The notes: generated by a model not told the origin, from the sequence alone. A DNA stretch of 64,000 nucleotides from Marinobacter vulgaris (GCF_003344045.1 NZ_QFWX01000004.1:1-64000); one strand, 5' to 3'. Shown: positions 1 through 9,796, counted from the first letter of the stretch. Made by a program: numbers and translations.

Positions 1-58
1 AGGCATGCCACCGGTGATTGCGGAAGAAAAACTTAAAATACTGTCCGGGATTAGTTGA
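1..58 (+). CDS. Possible 3' end of a plus-strand gene, cut by the window edge
   Basis: An open frame runs in from the left edge and stops at TGA 56-58. It gives 18 residues (GMPPVIAEEKLKILSGIS) that could be the C-terminus of a protein. It would converge on the exosortase gene, with about 31 bases between the two stop codons. The fragment is too short to recognise a family, and chance openness cannot be excluded. Confidence 0.25.
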   Translation, partial: GMPPVIAEEKLKILSGIS

Positions 59-89
59 CCACTACAGGGGGAGTTCCGTTTAAGGAGGA

Positions 90-1664
90 TTAACTTTCGC
101 CGCGTTTCTTCTGTAAAACTTGCTTATCCACGGAAGCCACCACATCTTCCATCATCGAATGTACTACCTCAGACAACCGATCTTTCCCATTACAGTCATC
201 GCAAGACACGCCAAATACAATCAGAGAGGCATCGCTCCGGGCATTTACAAAGCCTCGAACCTGAGCCAGCTTTGCCCTCAAATCGTCTGTCTCCCAAAAC
301 CCTTCAACATAATAGGTGTAGGCCAGATGAATCACGTCGCCTGTTATCCGATGGCGAAGGGTAATACCCTTCATGGGAGCGCCGTCGGGTCCGGACAAAG
401 TGAAGAACGCTTCAGGATGCCATTCTTCGCGGTCGTAAACCCGATTCGAGTACTGAATAAGCTCGGCCGATTCTCGCTGGTAATCATAGCTGTAGACCGC
501 TGCAAAAAGAGACTCATCAAAGCCCGACTGATCCGTGGCAAGACTCCTGTCGAAAAGTGTCTGGACATACACCCGGTCCGGATTCCGCACTCTTGGGCGC
601 CAGCCTTCAAGATTCTTGGAAAAAAGCGGTGCGAAACGTTCACCGTCCAGCTCAATGTTCAGTGCCATAGGTTCTGACTTAACAGCGCCATCCGAAGATG
701 GCAGAACAAACCAAACCATTAGTGGTAGAAGCGCAGTAATAGCAATGCCAACTTTCAGTCGCGCCGAGCTGCCACCCGAGTGAGCCTCGGACTCATTTAC
801 ACCACCTTCAGCATCCGTAGCCCTCTCACCTTTTGAATTCTCAAGCCGACGGCCAATCAGAAACAGCGGCACCAGTGTTGCAGCAAATACCCACCAGCCA
901 AAACTGTCATGATCTTCAATCAGGCCGGTTTGCATGTCGGTCTCGTAACCCATGTAAATGATCACGAATACCCTCACCCAGTTAGCAAAAAGCGCAAGGA
1001 ATACACTCGTGGCAAACAGAATGACACGTGCACGAAGTGTGCGTAGATTCAGTTCGCCGTAAATGAGTGACAGTGACTGGCCCACCAGCAAGTACCGCAA
1101 ACCTGAACAGCCATGAGCTATTTCAAAGGTTCCCACACCGATGAGATAAACAAACACACCCTCAACTTCAAACTCAATGTTGAACAGGCCGAGTAGCAGC
1201 TGATTAATCTCAACGGTTATCAGCTGCAGAGTCCAGGCCAGAAAATCCCATACCGGCATGGCGAAGAACACAAGCCCTACGGGCGCAATAAACCACCGCA
1301 CCTGTTTCCATCCCAACAGAACGGCCAGAGCGCCTAGAATAAGAGGAACCACCATCAAGTGCTGCAGAGCCTGCACCCGCAACAGGTCACCAAGCCCATA
1401 AGCCAGCAGAGCCAGCATAAAAGGGACCAGCCAAAACGGGTAAAAACCAGGTACAGGAGTGCGCAGCCTTACAACACGAAACACCAGGACAACTGAAACC
1501 AGCAGCAAAAGAAAACCGTGGGAATAGGACTCATCAAACTTTAACCAGCGGCTAAAGATACCCTCAAGGGTAGGCCAAAGGAGAAAAATAAGCGAAGCAA
1601 AAACAATGACAAAAGGAAACCAGTCCCAGCCAATCCTACCGCTTCGAAGCTTTGTTTCGCCCAT
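90..1664 (-). CDS. xrtA: Exosortase A fused to an EpsI (DUF3485) domain
   Basis: This is an integral-membrane cysteine protease/transpeptidase predicted to cut PEP-CTERM proteins at their C-terminal sorting signal. Residues 1-275 hold about eight hydrophobic segments and the exosortase triad: Cys186 in AHGCSGLRYLL, Arg231 in ANWVRVFVI and His252 in EDHDSFGWW. After a short linker and one more membrane segment (about 305-325), residues 340-524 form a soluble EpsI-like domain, so this is the fused form known from XrtA loci. I chose ATG at 1664: AAGGA lies 8 bases upstream, whereas the GTG at 1670 would be only 2 bases from it. It is the last gene of the minus-strand polysaccharide cluster. Its likely substrates are encoded at 44.5-47.6 kb, outside that cluster. 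Confidence 0.93.
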   Translation of the reverse strand: MGETKLRSGRIGWDWFPFVIVFASLIFLLWPTLEGIFSRWLKFDESYSHGFLLLLVSVVLVFRVVRLRTPVPGFYPFWLVPFMLALLAYGLGDLLRVQALQHLMVVPLILGALAVLLGWKQVRWFIAPVGLVFFAMPVWDFLAWTLQLITVEINQLLLGLFNIEFEVEGVFVYLIGVGTFEIAHGCSGLRYLLVGQSLSLIYGELNLRTLRARVILFATSVFLALFANWVRVFVIIYMGYETDMQTGLIEDHDSFGWWVFAATLVPLFLIGRRLENSKGERATDAEGGVNESEAHSGGSSARLKVGIAITALLPLMVWFVLPSSDGAVKSEPMALNIELDGERFAPLFSKNLEGWRPRVRNPDRVYVQTLFDRSLATDQSGFDESLFAAVYSYDYQRESAELIQYSNRVYDREEWHPEAFFTLSGPDGAPMKGITLRHRITGDVIHLAYTYYVEGFWETDDLRAKLAQVRGFVNARSDASLIVFGVSCDDCNGKDRLSEVVHSMMEDVVASVDKQVLQKKRGES

Positions 1665-1736
1665 ATTCACAATCCTTATGAGTTATGTAATTCCCCGATT
1701 ATTGTGCCTGCATGTGGCGGTTTTTGCTACGCAGGC

Positions 1737-2864
1737 TCACAGACCGACCCGGCGGTTAAACGTTCTTGCCATTAGTGGTGGGCTGGCAGACTGAATAGCA
1801 TACAGAAGCTTGAGGAAAGGACCACGAACAACCTGAAAAGTTGAAAAGTTCACAACCTCCCCGTGAAAATGAGACTTGTAGAACTGTTTTTTGCCAGTCC
1901 CCGCCAGCAGGTCGTAATTGCGGGTCGTCTTATCGCTGAAAGCCTCTTCAATGGCAAAGCCAAGATGAAGATAGCCGAGTGACACCTTCGCGTTGAAAGA
2001 CTCATCGTACCCCGCCTGGAGATTGAAGCGGCAACCACCGACCACAATATCGTATAAAACCGATACACAACAGCCATTAAACCGAACAACACTTAAGACG
2101 GGTTTACCACCACACAGATGCAGTCTTTGCAGCAGTAACCGGTGGAATCTCAGTGCCTCTCTTTCGAAAGCCGCCTTCCCCCAGCGCCGGTGGTGAAAGG
2201 CGTTGAGAAGTTTAAAGAAATCCCCGTCACGATCAGTATCATGGACCGAGAAATTCAGTTCTCCGTGTTTATCCAGGTAGGTCCTGCGATTATAGGCTTT
2301 CAGGCGGGTATTTTTCCCAAGGGCGTTCAACCAGTCAGTAAAACGACCCGTGGTATCAACGCAAACACCTTCGTCGACGGTGCGCTGAATAATCCGGTAG
2401 CCAACGTGTTCATCGAGACCCGCGCGCCTGAAATGCTCCAGCTGCTTCGGCGGCACATCAGTAAAAATTAACTCATCCCAGCCCAGTTGTGCCAAAGCAG
2501 ACAGGAGAATAGCGCCGACTGAATCTTCATATCCGCGGCGGGCAATAATACCGCAATATTCCGTCCTCACCGTGGGCGCAAGCCGCCACGCATTGCCCAG
2601 CATGTACATTCTTGTGACTCGAATCCCGGCCGACGTAACAAGTACCCGCCGGCTAAAGGGGCCAATGCCCACAAGCCCATCGTTTTCATCGAAGACAGCA
2701 AGCAGTACCAACTCCATACCCAACAGCTGTGACCAGGTCTGCCACCAGCTAAAAAGCCACGGCCAACTCATGAACAGTGGGTTGGCATCAGATTCCGCCA
2801 GGCAGGTATTCCAGTCCTCCGCCATGCTGGCAAAACGGGCTTCGGAAAAACGCTCAACCCTCAT
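1737..2864 (-). CDS. GNAT/FemAB-like transferase of the CelD (acetyltransferase_6) type
   Basis: A cytoplasmic acyl- or aminoacyl-transferase of about 375 residues. The N-terminal half begins with a pattern typical of CelD/BcsL-like proteins (NPLFMSWPWLFSWW, about residues 28-41). The C-terminal half (about 160-320) has the basic stretch NTRLKAYNRR and the GNAT-like YDIVVGGCRFNLQAGYD. FemAB/CelD-type proteins are regular members of exosortase-linked polysaccharide loci, where they are thought to decorate sugars or proteins; the substrate here cannot be read. The ATG at 2864 begins 3 bases past the preceding stop. A TTG at 2870 gives a 4-base overlap and better spacing from GGAG, so the start is uncertain by two codons. 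It is translationally linked to the GNAT gene before it. Confidence 0.75.
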   Translation of the reverse strand: MRVERFSEARFASMAEDWNTCLAESDANPLFMSWPWLFSWWQTWSQLLGMELVLLAVFDENDGLVGIGPFSRRVLVTSAGIRVTRMYMLGNAWRLAPTVRTEYCGIIARRGYEDSVGAILLSALAQLGWDELIFTDVPPKQLEHFRRAGLDEHVGYRIIQRTVDEGVCVDTTGRFTDWLNALGKNTRLKAYNRRTYLDKHGELNFSVHDTDRDGDFFKLLNAFHHRRWGKAAFEREALRFHRLLLQRLHLCGGKPVLSVVRFNGCCVSVLYDIVVGGCRFNLQAGYDESFNAKVSLGYLHLGFAIEEAFSDKTTRNYDLLAGTGKKQFYKSHFHGEVVNFSTFQVVRGPFLKLLYAIQSASPPLMARTFNRRVGL

Positions 2865-2866
2865 TA

Positions 2867-3964
2867 TCAAGTACGCTCCAAAGTCGCTGCACCTGGCAAA
2901 TTCTCAGCCGTGCAAAAATCACCAGCAGCCTGAAGAAATTCACCGTCGGAGTCACCTGCCATAATAAACCATGGCGAAGGTTGATCAGGGCTCGATTTAC
3001 CCGCCTCATAAATATAAAAGCGCGGCCGGTCTCTCAGCTGGACAAAGCCCTCGGCAAGAAACGCACTGGCAAGTTCCGAATCTGAGGTCGCTGAAACCAC
3101 CTGGTTGGCGTGGGGCCAGCACCGTAGGGCAGCACGAACAACAGCCCGCTTGAGTGGCAGATCCCGGGCTGGCCCGCAGTAATCTACAATGCGCAGAGTG
3201 CCCCGGCTGAACCTTACAACCAGTATCGCCGCCAGCACCTCACCACGCCATGCCAGGACGAACGCGTAGCGGCTCAAAGGATGTTGCTGAAAGCGCCAGT
3301 CAAGGTAGGCAAAGTCCCTTTGAACAACCCGGCCATACTCCGTATAGCAACGGTTCCAGAGCTCATCAACCAGCGTCCTTCCCGGCAATGCTGAACGTGC
3401 CTCAATTTTGACACCGGAAGAGCCAGGACCATAAAAAAAGCCTCGCCCAAAGCGATTCAACCATTGAAGCCCGGTCAACAACCAGCTGCGAATGCCTGAA
3501 CGGCGGCGCAACATCCTGTAAGTTCTCACCGAATCATCCGGTACCCAGCCCAAGTGGCGAAGAACGTCACTCGCGCGATCGCTGATACCGAATGCCATTA
3601 TTAACGGCGCCTTCTGATGAAGTTCGTGCTTTATCTCACTGCCAAGCCCCTGACCGCGCCACTGCTCAGCCAGGTAAAAATCACAGCTCCACAACGCAGG
3701 TATGTCTTTACCCTTGTCTGAAATACAAACAGCCATTACCCCGTTAAAACCGACAACCTTATCGGCGCCGTCAACGAGTACAACAGGCCTGAAGGGAAAT
3801 CCAAACGGGTTGGATTCAAACTGCCAGTTCCACAATTGCTTTTTGTAGGGTACGTCTTTGAACAGTTCCAATACGCCATCGCGGTATTTTGTATCCCAGG
3901 GAACACAGCGAGGAGAACTACTACCGACAAAGGCCGGATCAGGCACGGTGGCATCAGTGGTCAT
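2867..3964 (-). CDS. GNAT family N-acetyltransferase
   Basis: A predicted acetyltransferase of 365 residues, probably acetylating an amino-sugar precursor or a carrier-linked sugar in the cytoplasm. The acetyl-CoA-binding signature (Q/R-x2-G-x-G/A) is visible as QWRGQGLGSEI at about residues 101-111, preceded by the beta-strand region VVGFNGVMAV. The first in-frame ATG is at 4000, but ATG 3964 overlaps the stop of the upstream glycosyltransferase as ATGA, the usual coupling pattern in this operon, so I used 3964. The remaining C-terminal part (about 150-365) may hold a second, degenerate GNAT fold. The sugar modified is unknown. Confidence 0.78.
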   Translation of the reverse strand: MTTDATVPDPAFVGSSSPRCVPWDTKYRDGVLELFKDVPYKKQLWNWQFESNPFGFPFRPVVLVDGADKVVGFNGVMAVCISDKGKDIPALWSCDFYLAEQWRGQGLGSEIKHELHQKAPLIMAFGISDRASDVLRHLGWVPDDSVRTYRMLRRRSGIRSWLLTGLQWLNRFGRGFFYGPGSSGVKIEARSALPGRTLVDELWNRCYTEYGRVVQRDFAYLDWRFQQHPLSRYAFVLAWRGEVLAAILVVRFSRGTLRIVDYCGPARDLPLKRAVVRAALRCWPHANQVVSATSDSELASAFLAEGFVQLRDRPRFYIYEAGKSSPDQPSPWFIMAGDSDGEFLQAAGDFCTAENLPGAATLERT

Positions 3965-4878
3965 TTGCGGGGCACCAGCACACGATACAGTGCTCTCCAC
4001 ACTACCGAATCCATCGGTGCATTCCGATAAGCCATGACAACAGAGCTCACAGCCTTTCTTCGTTCACCAACACTGGCAAAATACCGCGCCTTGCGGCAGT
4101 AAAACCGTGCCAAGCCCCAGCGCCGTTCAGCCGGGTCAATTACATCACCAAATTGTTCCAGAAACCGCTTGATAATGAGCTCATTTGCGGCGAATCGTCG
4201 GTGTTTATCGGAAGATATCTGGTCAGGCATTACGCGGTAAGAGGCAACAATGCCCGGCTCATAACGAAAGCGATACCGTGCCGAAAAGCGGAGCCAGAGA
4301 TCGTAATCATCAGCCACACCAATTGAGGTATCGAAAACACCCATTTCATCAAAACACCTGCGCCTCACCAGGGCCGTCGTAATACTCACGCTGTTGTCAG
4401 CCAGCAGATGAGGCGAAATAAAGCCAGAGTAACGTTTCATATTTTTAGAACTGGTCACCCTGCCCTGCTCGTTAATGATCGCTTCATCGCCATGGACAAT
4501 ATCAGCCTCCGGTTCCGTGTCAAAAACAGCCAATTGCTTCTCCAGTTTCCAGGGAGACCATAGATCATCCGAATCCAGAAAGGCGATGAACTCTCCCTCG
4601 GCCAGGCCAAGCGCGATATTCCGTGCATGGCTCTGGCCCCTATTCTCCTGATGCAAATAACGAACACGTGAATCGACGAGAAAAGGCTCAATGACAGAGC
4701 AGGTGTCATCCGTGGAGCCGTCGTCAACCACTATCAACTCAAAATCAGAAAATGACTGACCGAGAACGCTGGAAATGGCGTCTGGAAGAAATTTTGCACG
4801 ATTGTAGGTAGGAGTAATCACACTGACGCATGTCATAGTTACGGGACCTGGATACACTAAAAGCTTCCTGACACTCAC
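3961..4878 (-). CDS. Family 2 glycosyltransferase
   Basis: A GT-A fold glycosyltransferase of 305 residues, transferring a sugar from a nucleotide donor to the lipid-linked EPS repeat on the cytoplasmic face. The N-terminal nucleotide-binding region reads VSVITPTYNR (about 18-27), followed by VDDGS (51-55) and the metal-binding DSDD (102-105). The start is a GTG at 4878 that overlaps the previous gene's stop as GTGA. An ATG at 4836 is an alternative, and begins directly before the TCVSVITPTYNR strand as many GT2 proteins do. The 4-base couplings on both sides place it within one transcript with the asparagine-synthase-like gene and the GNAT genes. Confidence 0.9.
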   Translation of the reverse strand: MSVRKLLVYPGPVTMTCVSVITPTYNRAKFLPDAISSVLGQSFSDFELIVVDDGSTDDTCSVIEPFLVDSRVRYLHQENRGQSHARNIALGLAEGEFIAFLDSDDLWSPWKLEKQLAVFDTEPEADIVHGDEAIINEQGRVTSSKNMKRYSGFISPHLLADNSVSITTALVRRRCFDEMGVFDTSIGVADDYDLWLRFSARYRFRYEPGIVASYRVMPDQISSDKHRRFAANELIIKRFLEQFGDVIDPAERRWGLARFYCRKARYFASVGERRKAVSSVVMAYRNAPMDSVVWRALYRVLVPRK

Positions 4879-6653
4879 CTGAGCTGCATGAAATCCTCAG
4901 CCCATGTCTTGACATGCAGCCCCGCCAGAGCCTGAACGGGGTCGTTGGAATCCAGGGACGTTTCCAGCAACTCAAAGGCCTCTGAACCTAGAAGCGACCT
5001 TAATGGGGTTTCGTGGGCCTGGATTCTTTGTTGGCGAAACTTATCTGATTGTACAACGTTCCTCCACACAGGCCAGGGTCCATCATTCACAACCCGAGCA
5101 TTGAATCTCCGCTTTAATCCCCTCATTCGTTTTTTGAAATTCTCGATGCCCCACAAAAGAGGTCCATTAATGCGATACCCAAAATAAGGAAATGTTCCTT
5201 TAGAGTTTGGAATAGACCAGCATTTCAAAAAGCTCTCCTTAAAGGCGAGGTGAAAAACCCTTCTGTTCAACTTCCATCCAACTGGCGTCTGAACAGACCA
5301 CTCGAATACGGAACCGTCAGCAAATGGTTCGAAGCTTGCAAAAAGCCTACGATTGATAAAAAAATTAGCAAAATTCGTGTTCATGGAGGCGGGGTACAAG
5401 GCATGATATTCCTGCCAGGACACGCCATATTTTTTCTTGGCATCCAGGTTATGGCGATGCCTTCTGGCAAACACCGGATCGTGAAAAGCACCTGTTTTTA
5501 GCAGATTTTTAGTGCCCCTGTATTGCCAGAACTCCTTGTCATAATCTTTTACAATACCAAAGCCGGACACCTTCCTTACCTTCGCTGCTTTGCAAAACGC
5601 ATCAGCAGCCAGCCCGCCCATAAAGACTTTTCCGCTATCATCAAACTGTTCGAAGCCATTAAAATGAGCATGATAGAAAAAATTATGGGACTCGGAAACT
5701 CGAACGGAACTGAGAATGTTATCCATATAATGAGTGGGAGGTCTTTCGACCAATTCCCACTCACAACCCGCTTTATCACACACAGTCTTTGCAATACGGG
5801 CTTCGGCATTGAAGGAATCACACACGGTATATGCCCTTACTTTAGCCGGATCATCCAGCGTACACAGCAATGCCCGTGAGTCCTCCCCACCACTAAAGAG
5901 AATATTAAGACACCCACCGCTGTAGGAATAAATCCTGTCTTCCGCCTCTTTAACAAGGTTGAACAGATGATCGGCCGACTCCTCAATCGAGCTATACCTG
6001 CAAACATCCAGTTTTTGTACAGTAAAATCTTTCAGAATCTCAAAACCATCCGCCGTGACCCGCTTCCACGACGATGGATCTACCTGAAAAATATCTTTAT
6101 AAAAGGTAAAAGGGAATGTGACAGTCTGAAACGCAAGGAAGTCCGCTACTGAAACGGCGTCAATGGCATTGTCGCTCGGCCATGACCTGGCAAGAACATC
6201 AACATGGGAAGAAAACCACAATTCATTAAAACCTGAATTGTCCGGATTTAGGTTAGAATAATATATAGGCACCAGCCCGACTTTATCATTAAAGATCGAG
6301 ACACTATTACTTATCTTGTCAAATACAACTATCTGGAATCCGCCTAAAAATGCGTTCGGATCGTGATCATTTTCCGCTATCAAATAGTTTAAAGCCTGGG
6401 CCGTTAAGTCTGAACGGCGGAAGGATTTCAAATCGGATCGGTCCGCCCGCAATAACGGGGCACCCAGGACCAAAACAAAATAATTATCATCTTCAAAAGG
6501 TTCGAATCCCGGATATGGAGATCCGCCAAAAGCAACCCACCAACCACCAATTCTTTTTACAACAGTGTCTGTGTCACTATCTTTTGAATATTTTTTAAAC
6601 GAATCTACCACCCTGCCTTCGTCAATCATTCCATTTGTAATCAGGTAATCCAT
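4875..6653 (-). CDS. Asparagine-synthase-like protein lacking the N-terminal amidotransferase cysteine
   Basis: The C-terminal half has the ATP-pyrophosphatase loop SGGEDSRALL (254-263) of asparagine synthetase B. The N-terminal half resembles a class II glutamine amidotransferase in general layout (FLGGFQIVVFDK at about 102-113; VGLVPIYY at 125-132), but the chain starts MDYLITNG with no Cys at position 2 and no HRGPD or NGEIYN signatures. It therefore probably cannot hydrolyse glutamine and may use free ammonia or adenylate a sugar carboxyl for another nucleophile. The start is ATG 6653, with GAGGA 7 bases upstream; TTG 6656 is less likely. It lies three genes from a complete AsnB-type protein. 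It could amidate uronic acids of the EPS, which is an inference from context. Confidence 0.78.
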   Translation of the reverse strand: MDYLITNGMIDEGRVVDSFKKYSKDSDTDTVVKRIGGWWVAFGGSPYPGFEPFEDDNYFVLVLGAPLLRADRSDLKSFRRSDLTAQALNYLIAENDHDPNAFLGGFQIVVFDKISNSVSIFNDKVGLVPIYYSNLNPDNSGFNELWFSSHVDVLARSWPSDNAIDAVSVADFLAFQTVTFPFTFYKDIFQVDPSSWKRVTADGFEILKDFTVQKLDVCRYSSIEESADHLFNLVKEAEDRIYSYSGGCLNILFSGGEDSRALLCTLDDPAKVRAYTVCDSFNAEARIAKTVCDKAGCEWELVERPPTHYMDNILSSVRVSESHNFFYHAHFNGFEQFDDSGKVFMGGLAADAFCKAAKVRKVSGFGIVKDYDKEFWQYRGTKNLLKTGAFHDPVFARRHRHNLDAKKKYGVSWQEYHALYPASMNTNFANFFINRRLFASFEPFADGSVFEWSVQTPVGWKLNRRVFHLAFKESFLKCWSIPNSKGTFPYFGYRINGPLLWGIENFKKRMRGLKRRFNARVVNDGPWPVWRNVVQSDKFRQQRIQAHETPLRSLLGSEAFELLETSLDSNDPVQALAGLHVKTWAEDFMQLR

Positions 6654-6664
6654 CAAGGCGTCCT

Positions 6665-7852
6665 CTACATCAAAAGACTGTATATTTCTGATATCTTTTT
6701 GACATTTGCATCAATACTGAAGCTTTCATTGACCCGACGATAAGCATTTTTTGCCAGATAGCACCTCTTGTCGGTATCGTTAATAAGGTCAATCAGAGTT
6801 GAAGCCAGAACCTCTGGGTCTGAAGGCGCTATCAAGACACCCGTCACCTCGTGTTCCAGGATTTCACTCGCCCCCCCACCCCTGGTTGCTATCACCGGCT
6901 TTTCGAGCGCCATAGCCTCAATAATCACCCGGCCGAAAGGCTCCGGATCGGTAGAGGCATGAACAACAATATCCATATTGGCCATGTAATTTTTAACAAA
7001 CGGCGTGTACCCGGTAAACAAGACACGATCTGAAAGCCCATAGTCTGAAATTTTTGCTTTCAGGCTTTCTTCGTAAACCGTATTCGACGTTTCAAAAGCG
7101 CCAACAAAGACACAGAAAACATCCTGATCTCTATCAACAATGGCTTTCAGTGCCTCGATAAGAATATGCTGACCTTTCCAGGGCTTTATATTACCAACAA
7201 GTCCTACAATCACTCTGCCTTCTTTGCGCTCCAGGCCAGTGCACTTACCCTTCTCGTACGCCCCGGCTCGAAAACTCTGAACATCTATTCCGTTGTAAAC
7301 CAGTTCAAAGTTATTTCCCGCACATCCAGAGGATCTTAGAGAATCGCGTACATATTTCGATATGCACACCACCCTATCCACCGTATTCGCAAGATAAATC
7401 TCTGATCGATCCAGCCGGTTTCTTGCGCCCCTCTGGTGGGCTACACAGGGTATCCGGGCGCGCTTGGCAGCGGACACCCACTCGATCGAAAACGGATTAT
7501 TATTGAGATGCACCAACGATATATCGTTTTTACAAAGCCATTTCTTGTACTTTGAGCCATCCAACACCAGGAATTTCAGTAGGGTCAAAAACGAATTGGT
7601 GAGCCTGAATATTGATGATTTTTTATACTTTGATCCGAAAAGCCTGACTTTTTTAGTGCGCCCGAAAAAGTGTACATCGCAACCAATTTTTTTCAGCTCC
7701 TCAGCCACATGATTTTGCTCGTAAAAAACGACAACTGGCTCGACCCCCTTCGACATCAGCCCGACGATCATTTGATACAATGAATGGTGAGAGCCCCCGA
7801 TCGTCCCCTCCACGCTTCTTTCCACGAACAACACCCGCAGCGCTTTTGCCAT
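6665..7852 (-). CDS. Family 4 (GT-B) glycosyltransferase
   Basis: A 395-residue retaining glycosyltransferase. The C-terminal Rossmann domain shows VGLVGNIKPWKGQHILIEAL (about 216-235) and the E-x7-E motif EPFGRVIIE (Glu304 and Glu312), followed by VIATRGGGASEIL. The N-terminal acceptor domain begins LRVLFVERSVEGTIGGSHHS, with the glycine-rich acceptor loop. It lies 15 bases past the asnB stop and 11 bases before the next start, so the genes are co-transcribed. Base composition is lower in GC than the flanking core genes, as for many sugar-specific genes of this locus. The donor and acceptor sugars are not predictable. Confidence 0.9.
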   Translation of the reverse strand: MAKALRVLFVERSVEGTIGGSHHSLYQMIVGLMSKGVEPVVVFYEQNHVAEELKKIGCDVHFFGRTKKVRLFGSKYKKSSIFRLTNSFLTLLKFLVLDGSKYKKWLCKNDISLVHLNNNPFSIEWVSAAKRARIPCVAHQRGARNRLDRSEIYLANTVDRVVCISKYVRDSLRSSGCAGNNFELVYNGIDVQSFRAGAYEKGKCTGLERKEGRVIVGLVGNIKPWKGQHILIEALKAIVDRDQDVFCVFVGAFETSNTVYEESLKAKISDYGLSDRVLFTGYTPFVKNYMANMDIVVHASTDPEPFGRVIIEAMALEKPVIATRGGGASEILEHEVTGVLIAPSDPEVLASTLIDLINDTDKRCYLAKNAYRRVNESFSIDANVKKISEIYSLLM

Positions 7853-7867
7853 TACTGGCGATACCCC

Positions 7868-9796
7868 TTATTGAAGTGTTCTCAGCCACTGCTGGAACAT
7901 CAGAACCCCCCAGAGTTGAAAACTGTAATCTTCCCGCCCTGAAATATGCTCGCTCCAGAACCATCTGACTGTTTCCACGTTCCAGAATCCTTCCTCTTTT
8001 AATTTCGCCGGTTCCAACAATTCCTCCGCCCAATCCCGAAGAGCTCCCCGCAACCAGGCAGCAATCGGAACCGCAAAACCCTGCTTTGGTCTGTCAATCA
8101 GTTCTCTGGGCACGTGGCGGTATAGCACAGATCGCAGCACCTGCTTACCAACACCGTTATCCATATTCAGCGAAGTAGGCAGGCCCAGAGCAAACTCCAC
8201 AACCCGGTGATCCAGCAAGGGCACCCGGGTTTCCAGGCTGCAGGCCATCGCCGCCCGGTCGACCTTGACCAATATATCATCGGGAAGATACCAGTTCAGA
8301 TCTCGCCACATCAGTGTTTTAAGGGATTCATCGGGAATTGATGACGGCAAACTCGATGTAAGCGAGTAAGCGGGCTCGGCGCCCTTGATAAGAGCCGTTT
8401 CCGGAAATGACCAGAGGGACACCCTCTGCCGATAGAACTCCGACAACGAGCCAGCATCAGCAAGAGCTCCCAATGACTCCAGCCGCTTGCGAACAGCCAT
8501 TGCACTTCGGCGCCTTTGCGAGGGAACCAGGGCGCGGGTGAGGTGCGATGTCGGAACCGAAGGAAGTTTTGAAAGAGAGTCTCTAACGCGCGCTTTCAGC
8601 GTATGGCGGTTCCGCCATGCTGAAAGCGTTGAGGGATAACGGGTATAACCACAAAACAATTCGTCTCCACCGTCTCCAGAGAGGGCGACGGTAACGTGTT
8701 CCCGGGTAATCTTGCTGACCAGGTACGTGGGAATCTGTGAAGAATCGGCAAAGGGTTCATCGTATATCTGTGCAAGCCGGGGAATGACCTCCAGAGCATC
8801 CTGTTCTGTGGCATAGAATTCCGTGTGCTCCGTGCCCAGGTGCCTTGCAACTGCCGCTGCATGCTCCGCTTCATTAAAACCCTCTTCCCGAAATCCGATG
8901 CTGAACGTGCGCACAGGTTGCTTAGACTGCTTTTGCATCAGCGCCACCACTGTGGACGAATCGATGCCACCTGACAGAAAAGCGCCAAGGGGAACGTCCG
9001 AAACCATCTGCTCCCCCACAACCTCGGTCAAGAGCGACTCGAGGCGCTCCGACGCGGAATCGAAGCTCCAGTCAGACGACTCCGCAAACTGATCTTCCAG
9101 CTTCCAGTACCTCTGCGGCACTGGCCAAACATCGGCTACAAGCCCATCCAGGTCAAACGTAACCATTGACGCGGGCTGTAACTTACGGATGCCCACATAG
9201 ATAGAAAACGGCGCAGGGATCAGATTGTGTCGCAACAGAAAAGGTAGCGCATCCCGGTTTATCTCACCTTGCCAATCGGGATGATGTGCCAAAGGCTTTA
9301 ACTCGGAACCAAAAAGCAGGGTTCCCCCCTGCCATCCGTAATACAGAGGTTTCTCACCCATCCTGTCCCGTGCCAAGATTAACTGTTTCTCGGCACGGTC
9401 AACGAGAGCAAAGGCGAACATTCCGGCGAACCGATCAAGTGAGCCGGCAATACCCCAGTATTCAAAAGCAGCGAGCATTACCTCAGTATCAGAATGCCCC
9501 ACAAATTCTGCACCCAAGGCAAGTAATTCCAGCTTCAGAGATTCGAAATTATAGATTTCGCCGTTAAAGGCAATAACGTACCGCCCGCTGGACGAAAGCA
9601 TGGGCTGGGCGCCTTGGGGAGAAAGGTCCTGAATAGCGAGGCGGCGGTGAACCAGCGCCACACCGACATCCTTATCTTGCCAAAACCCCTCTGCGTCTGG
9701 TCCCCGGTGATAAAGAGCATGAGACATCTCACCAAGTATCGCCTCTTTGCTATTGCAACATTCGACTTCCGTAACGAATCCAGAAAATCCACACAA
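7868..9796 (-). CDS. asnB: Asparagine synthetase B-type amidotransferase, exosortase-associated type 1
   Basis: A glutamine-dependent amidotransferase of 642 residues. The N-terminal Ntn domain has CGFSGF at the start, HRGPD (about 30-34) and NGEIYN (about 78-83). The C-terminal synthetase domain has SGGIDSS (about 275-281). The sequence matches the asparagine-synthase type regularly found in XrtA polysaccharide loci, which probably amidates a sugar acid rather than aspartate. The start matters: the catalytic cysteine must be residue 2. TTG at 9796 places it there and has AGGAG 8 bases upstream (9805-9809). ATG 9832 and TTG 9850 would leave 12-18 extra residues and lack such a site. It is divergent from the glycosyltransferase at 9935. 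Confidence 0.9.
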   Translation of the reverse strand: MCGFSGFVTEVECCNSKEAILGEMSHALYHRGPDAEGFWQDKDVGVALVHRRLAIQDLSPQGAQPMLSSSGRYVIAFNGEIYNFESLKLELLALGAEFVGHSDTEVMLAAFEYWGIAGSLDRFAGMFAFALVDRAEKQLILARDRMGEKPLYYGWQGGTLLFGSELKPLAHHPDWQGEINRDALPFLLRHNLIPAPFSIYVGIRKLQPASMVTFDLDGLVADVWPVPQRYWKLEDQFAESSDWSFDSASERLESLLTEVVGEQMVSDVPLGAFLSGGIDSSTVVALMQKQSKQPVRTFSIGFREEGFNEAEHAAAVARHLGTEHTEFYATEQDALEVIPRLAQIYDEPFADSSQIPTYLVSKITREHVTVALSGDGGDELFCGYTRYPSTLSAWRNRHTLKARVRDSLSKLPSVPTSHLTRALVPSQRRRSAMAVRKRLESLGALADAGSLSEFYRQRVSLWSFPETALIKGAEPAYSLTSSLPSSIPDESLKTLMWRDLNWYLPDDILVKVDRAAMACSLETRVPLLDHRVVEFALGLPTSLNMDNGVGKQVLRSVLYRHVPRELIDRPKQGFAVPIAAWLRGALRDWAEELLEPAKLKEEGFWNVETVRWFWSEHISGREDYSFQLWGVLMFQQWLRTLQ

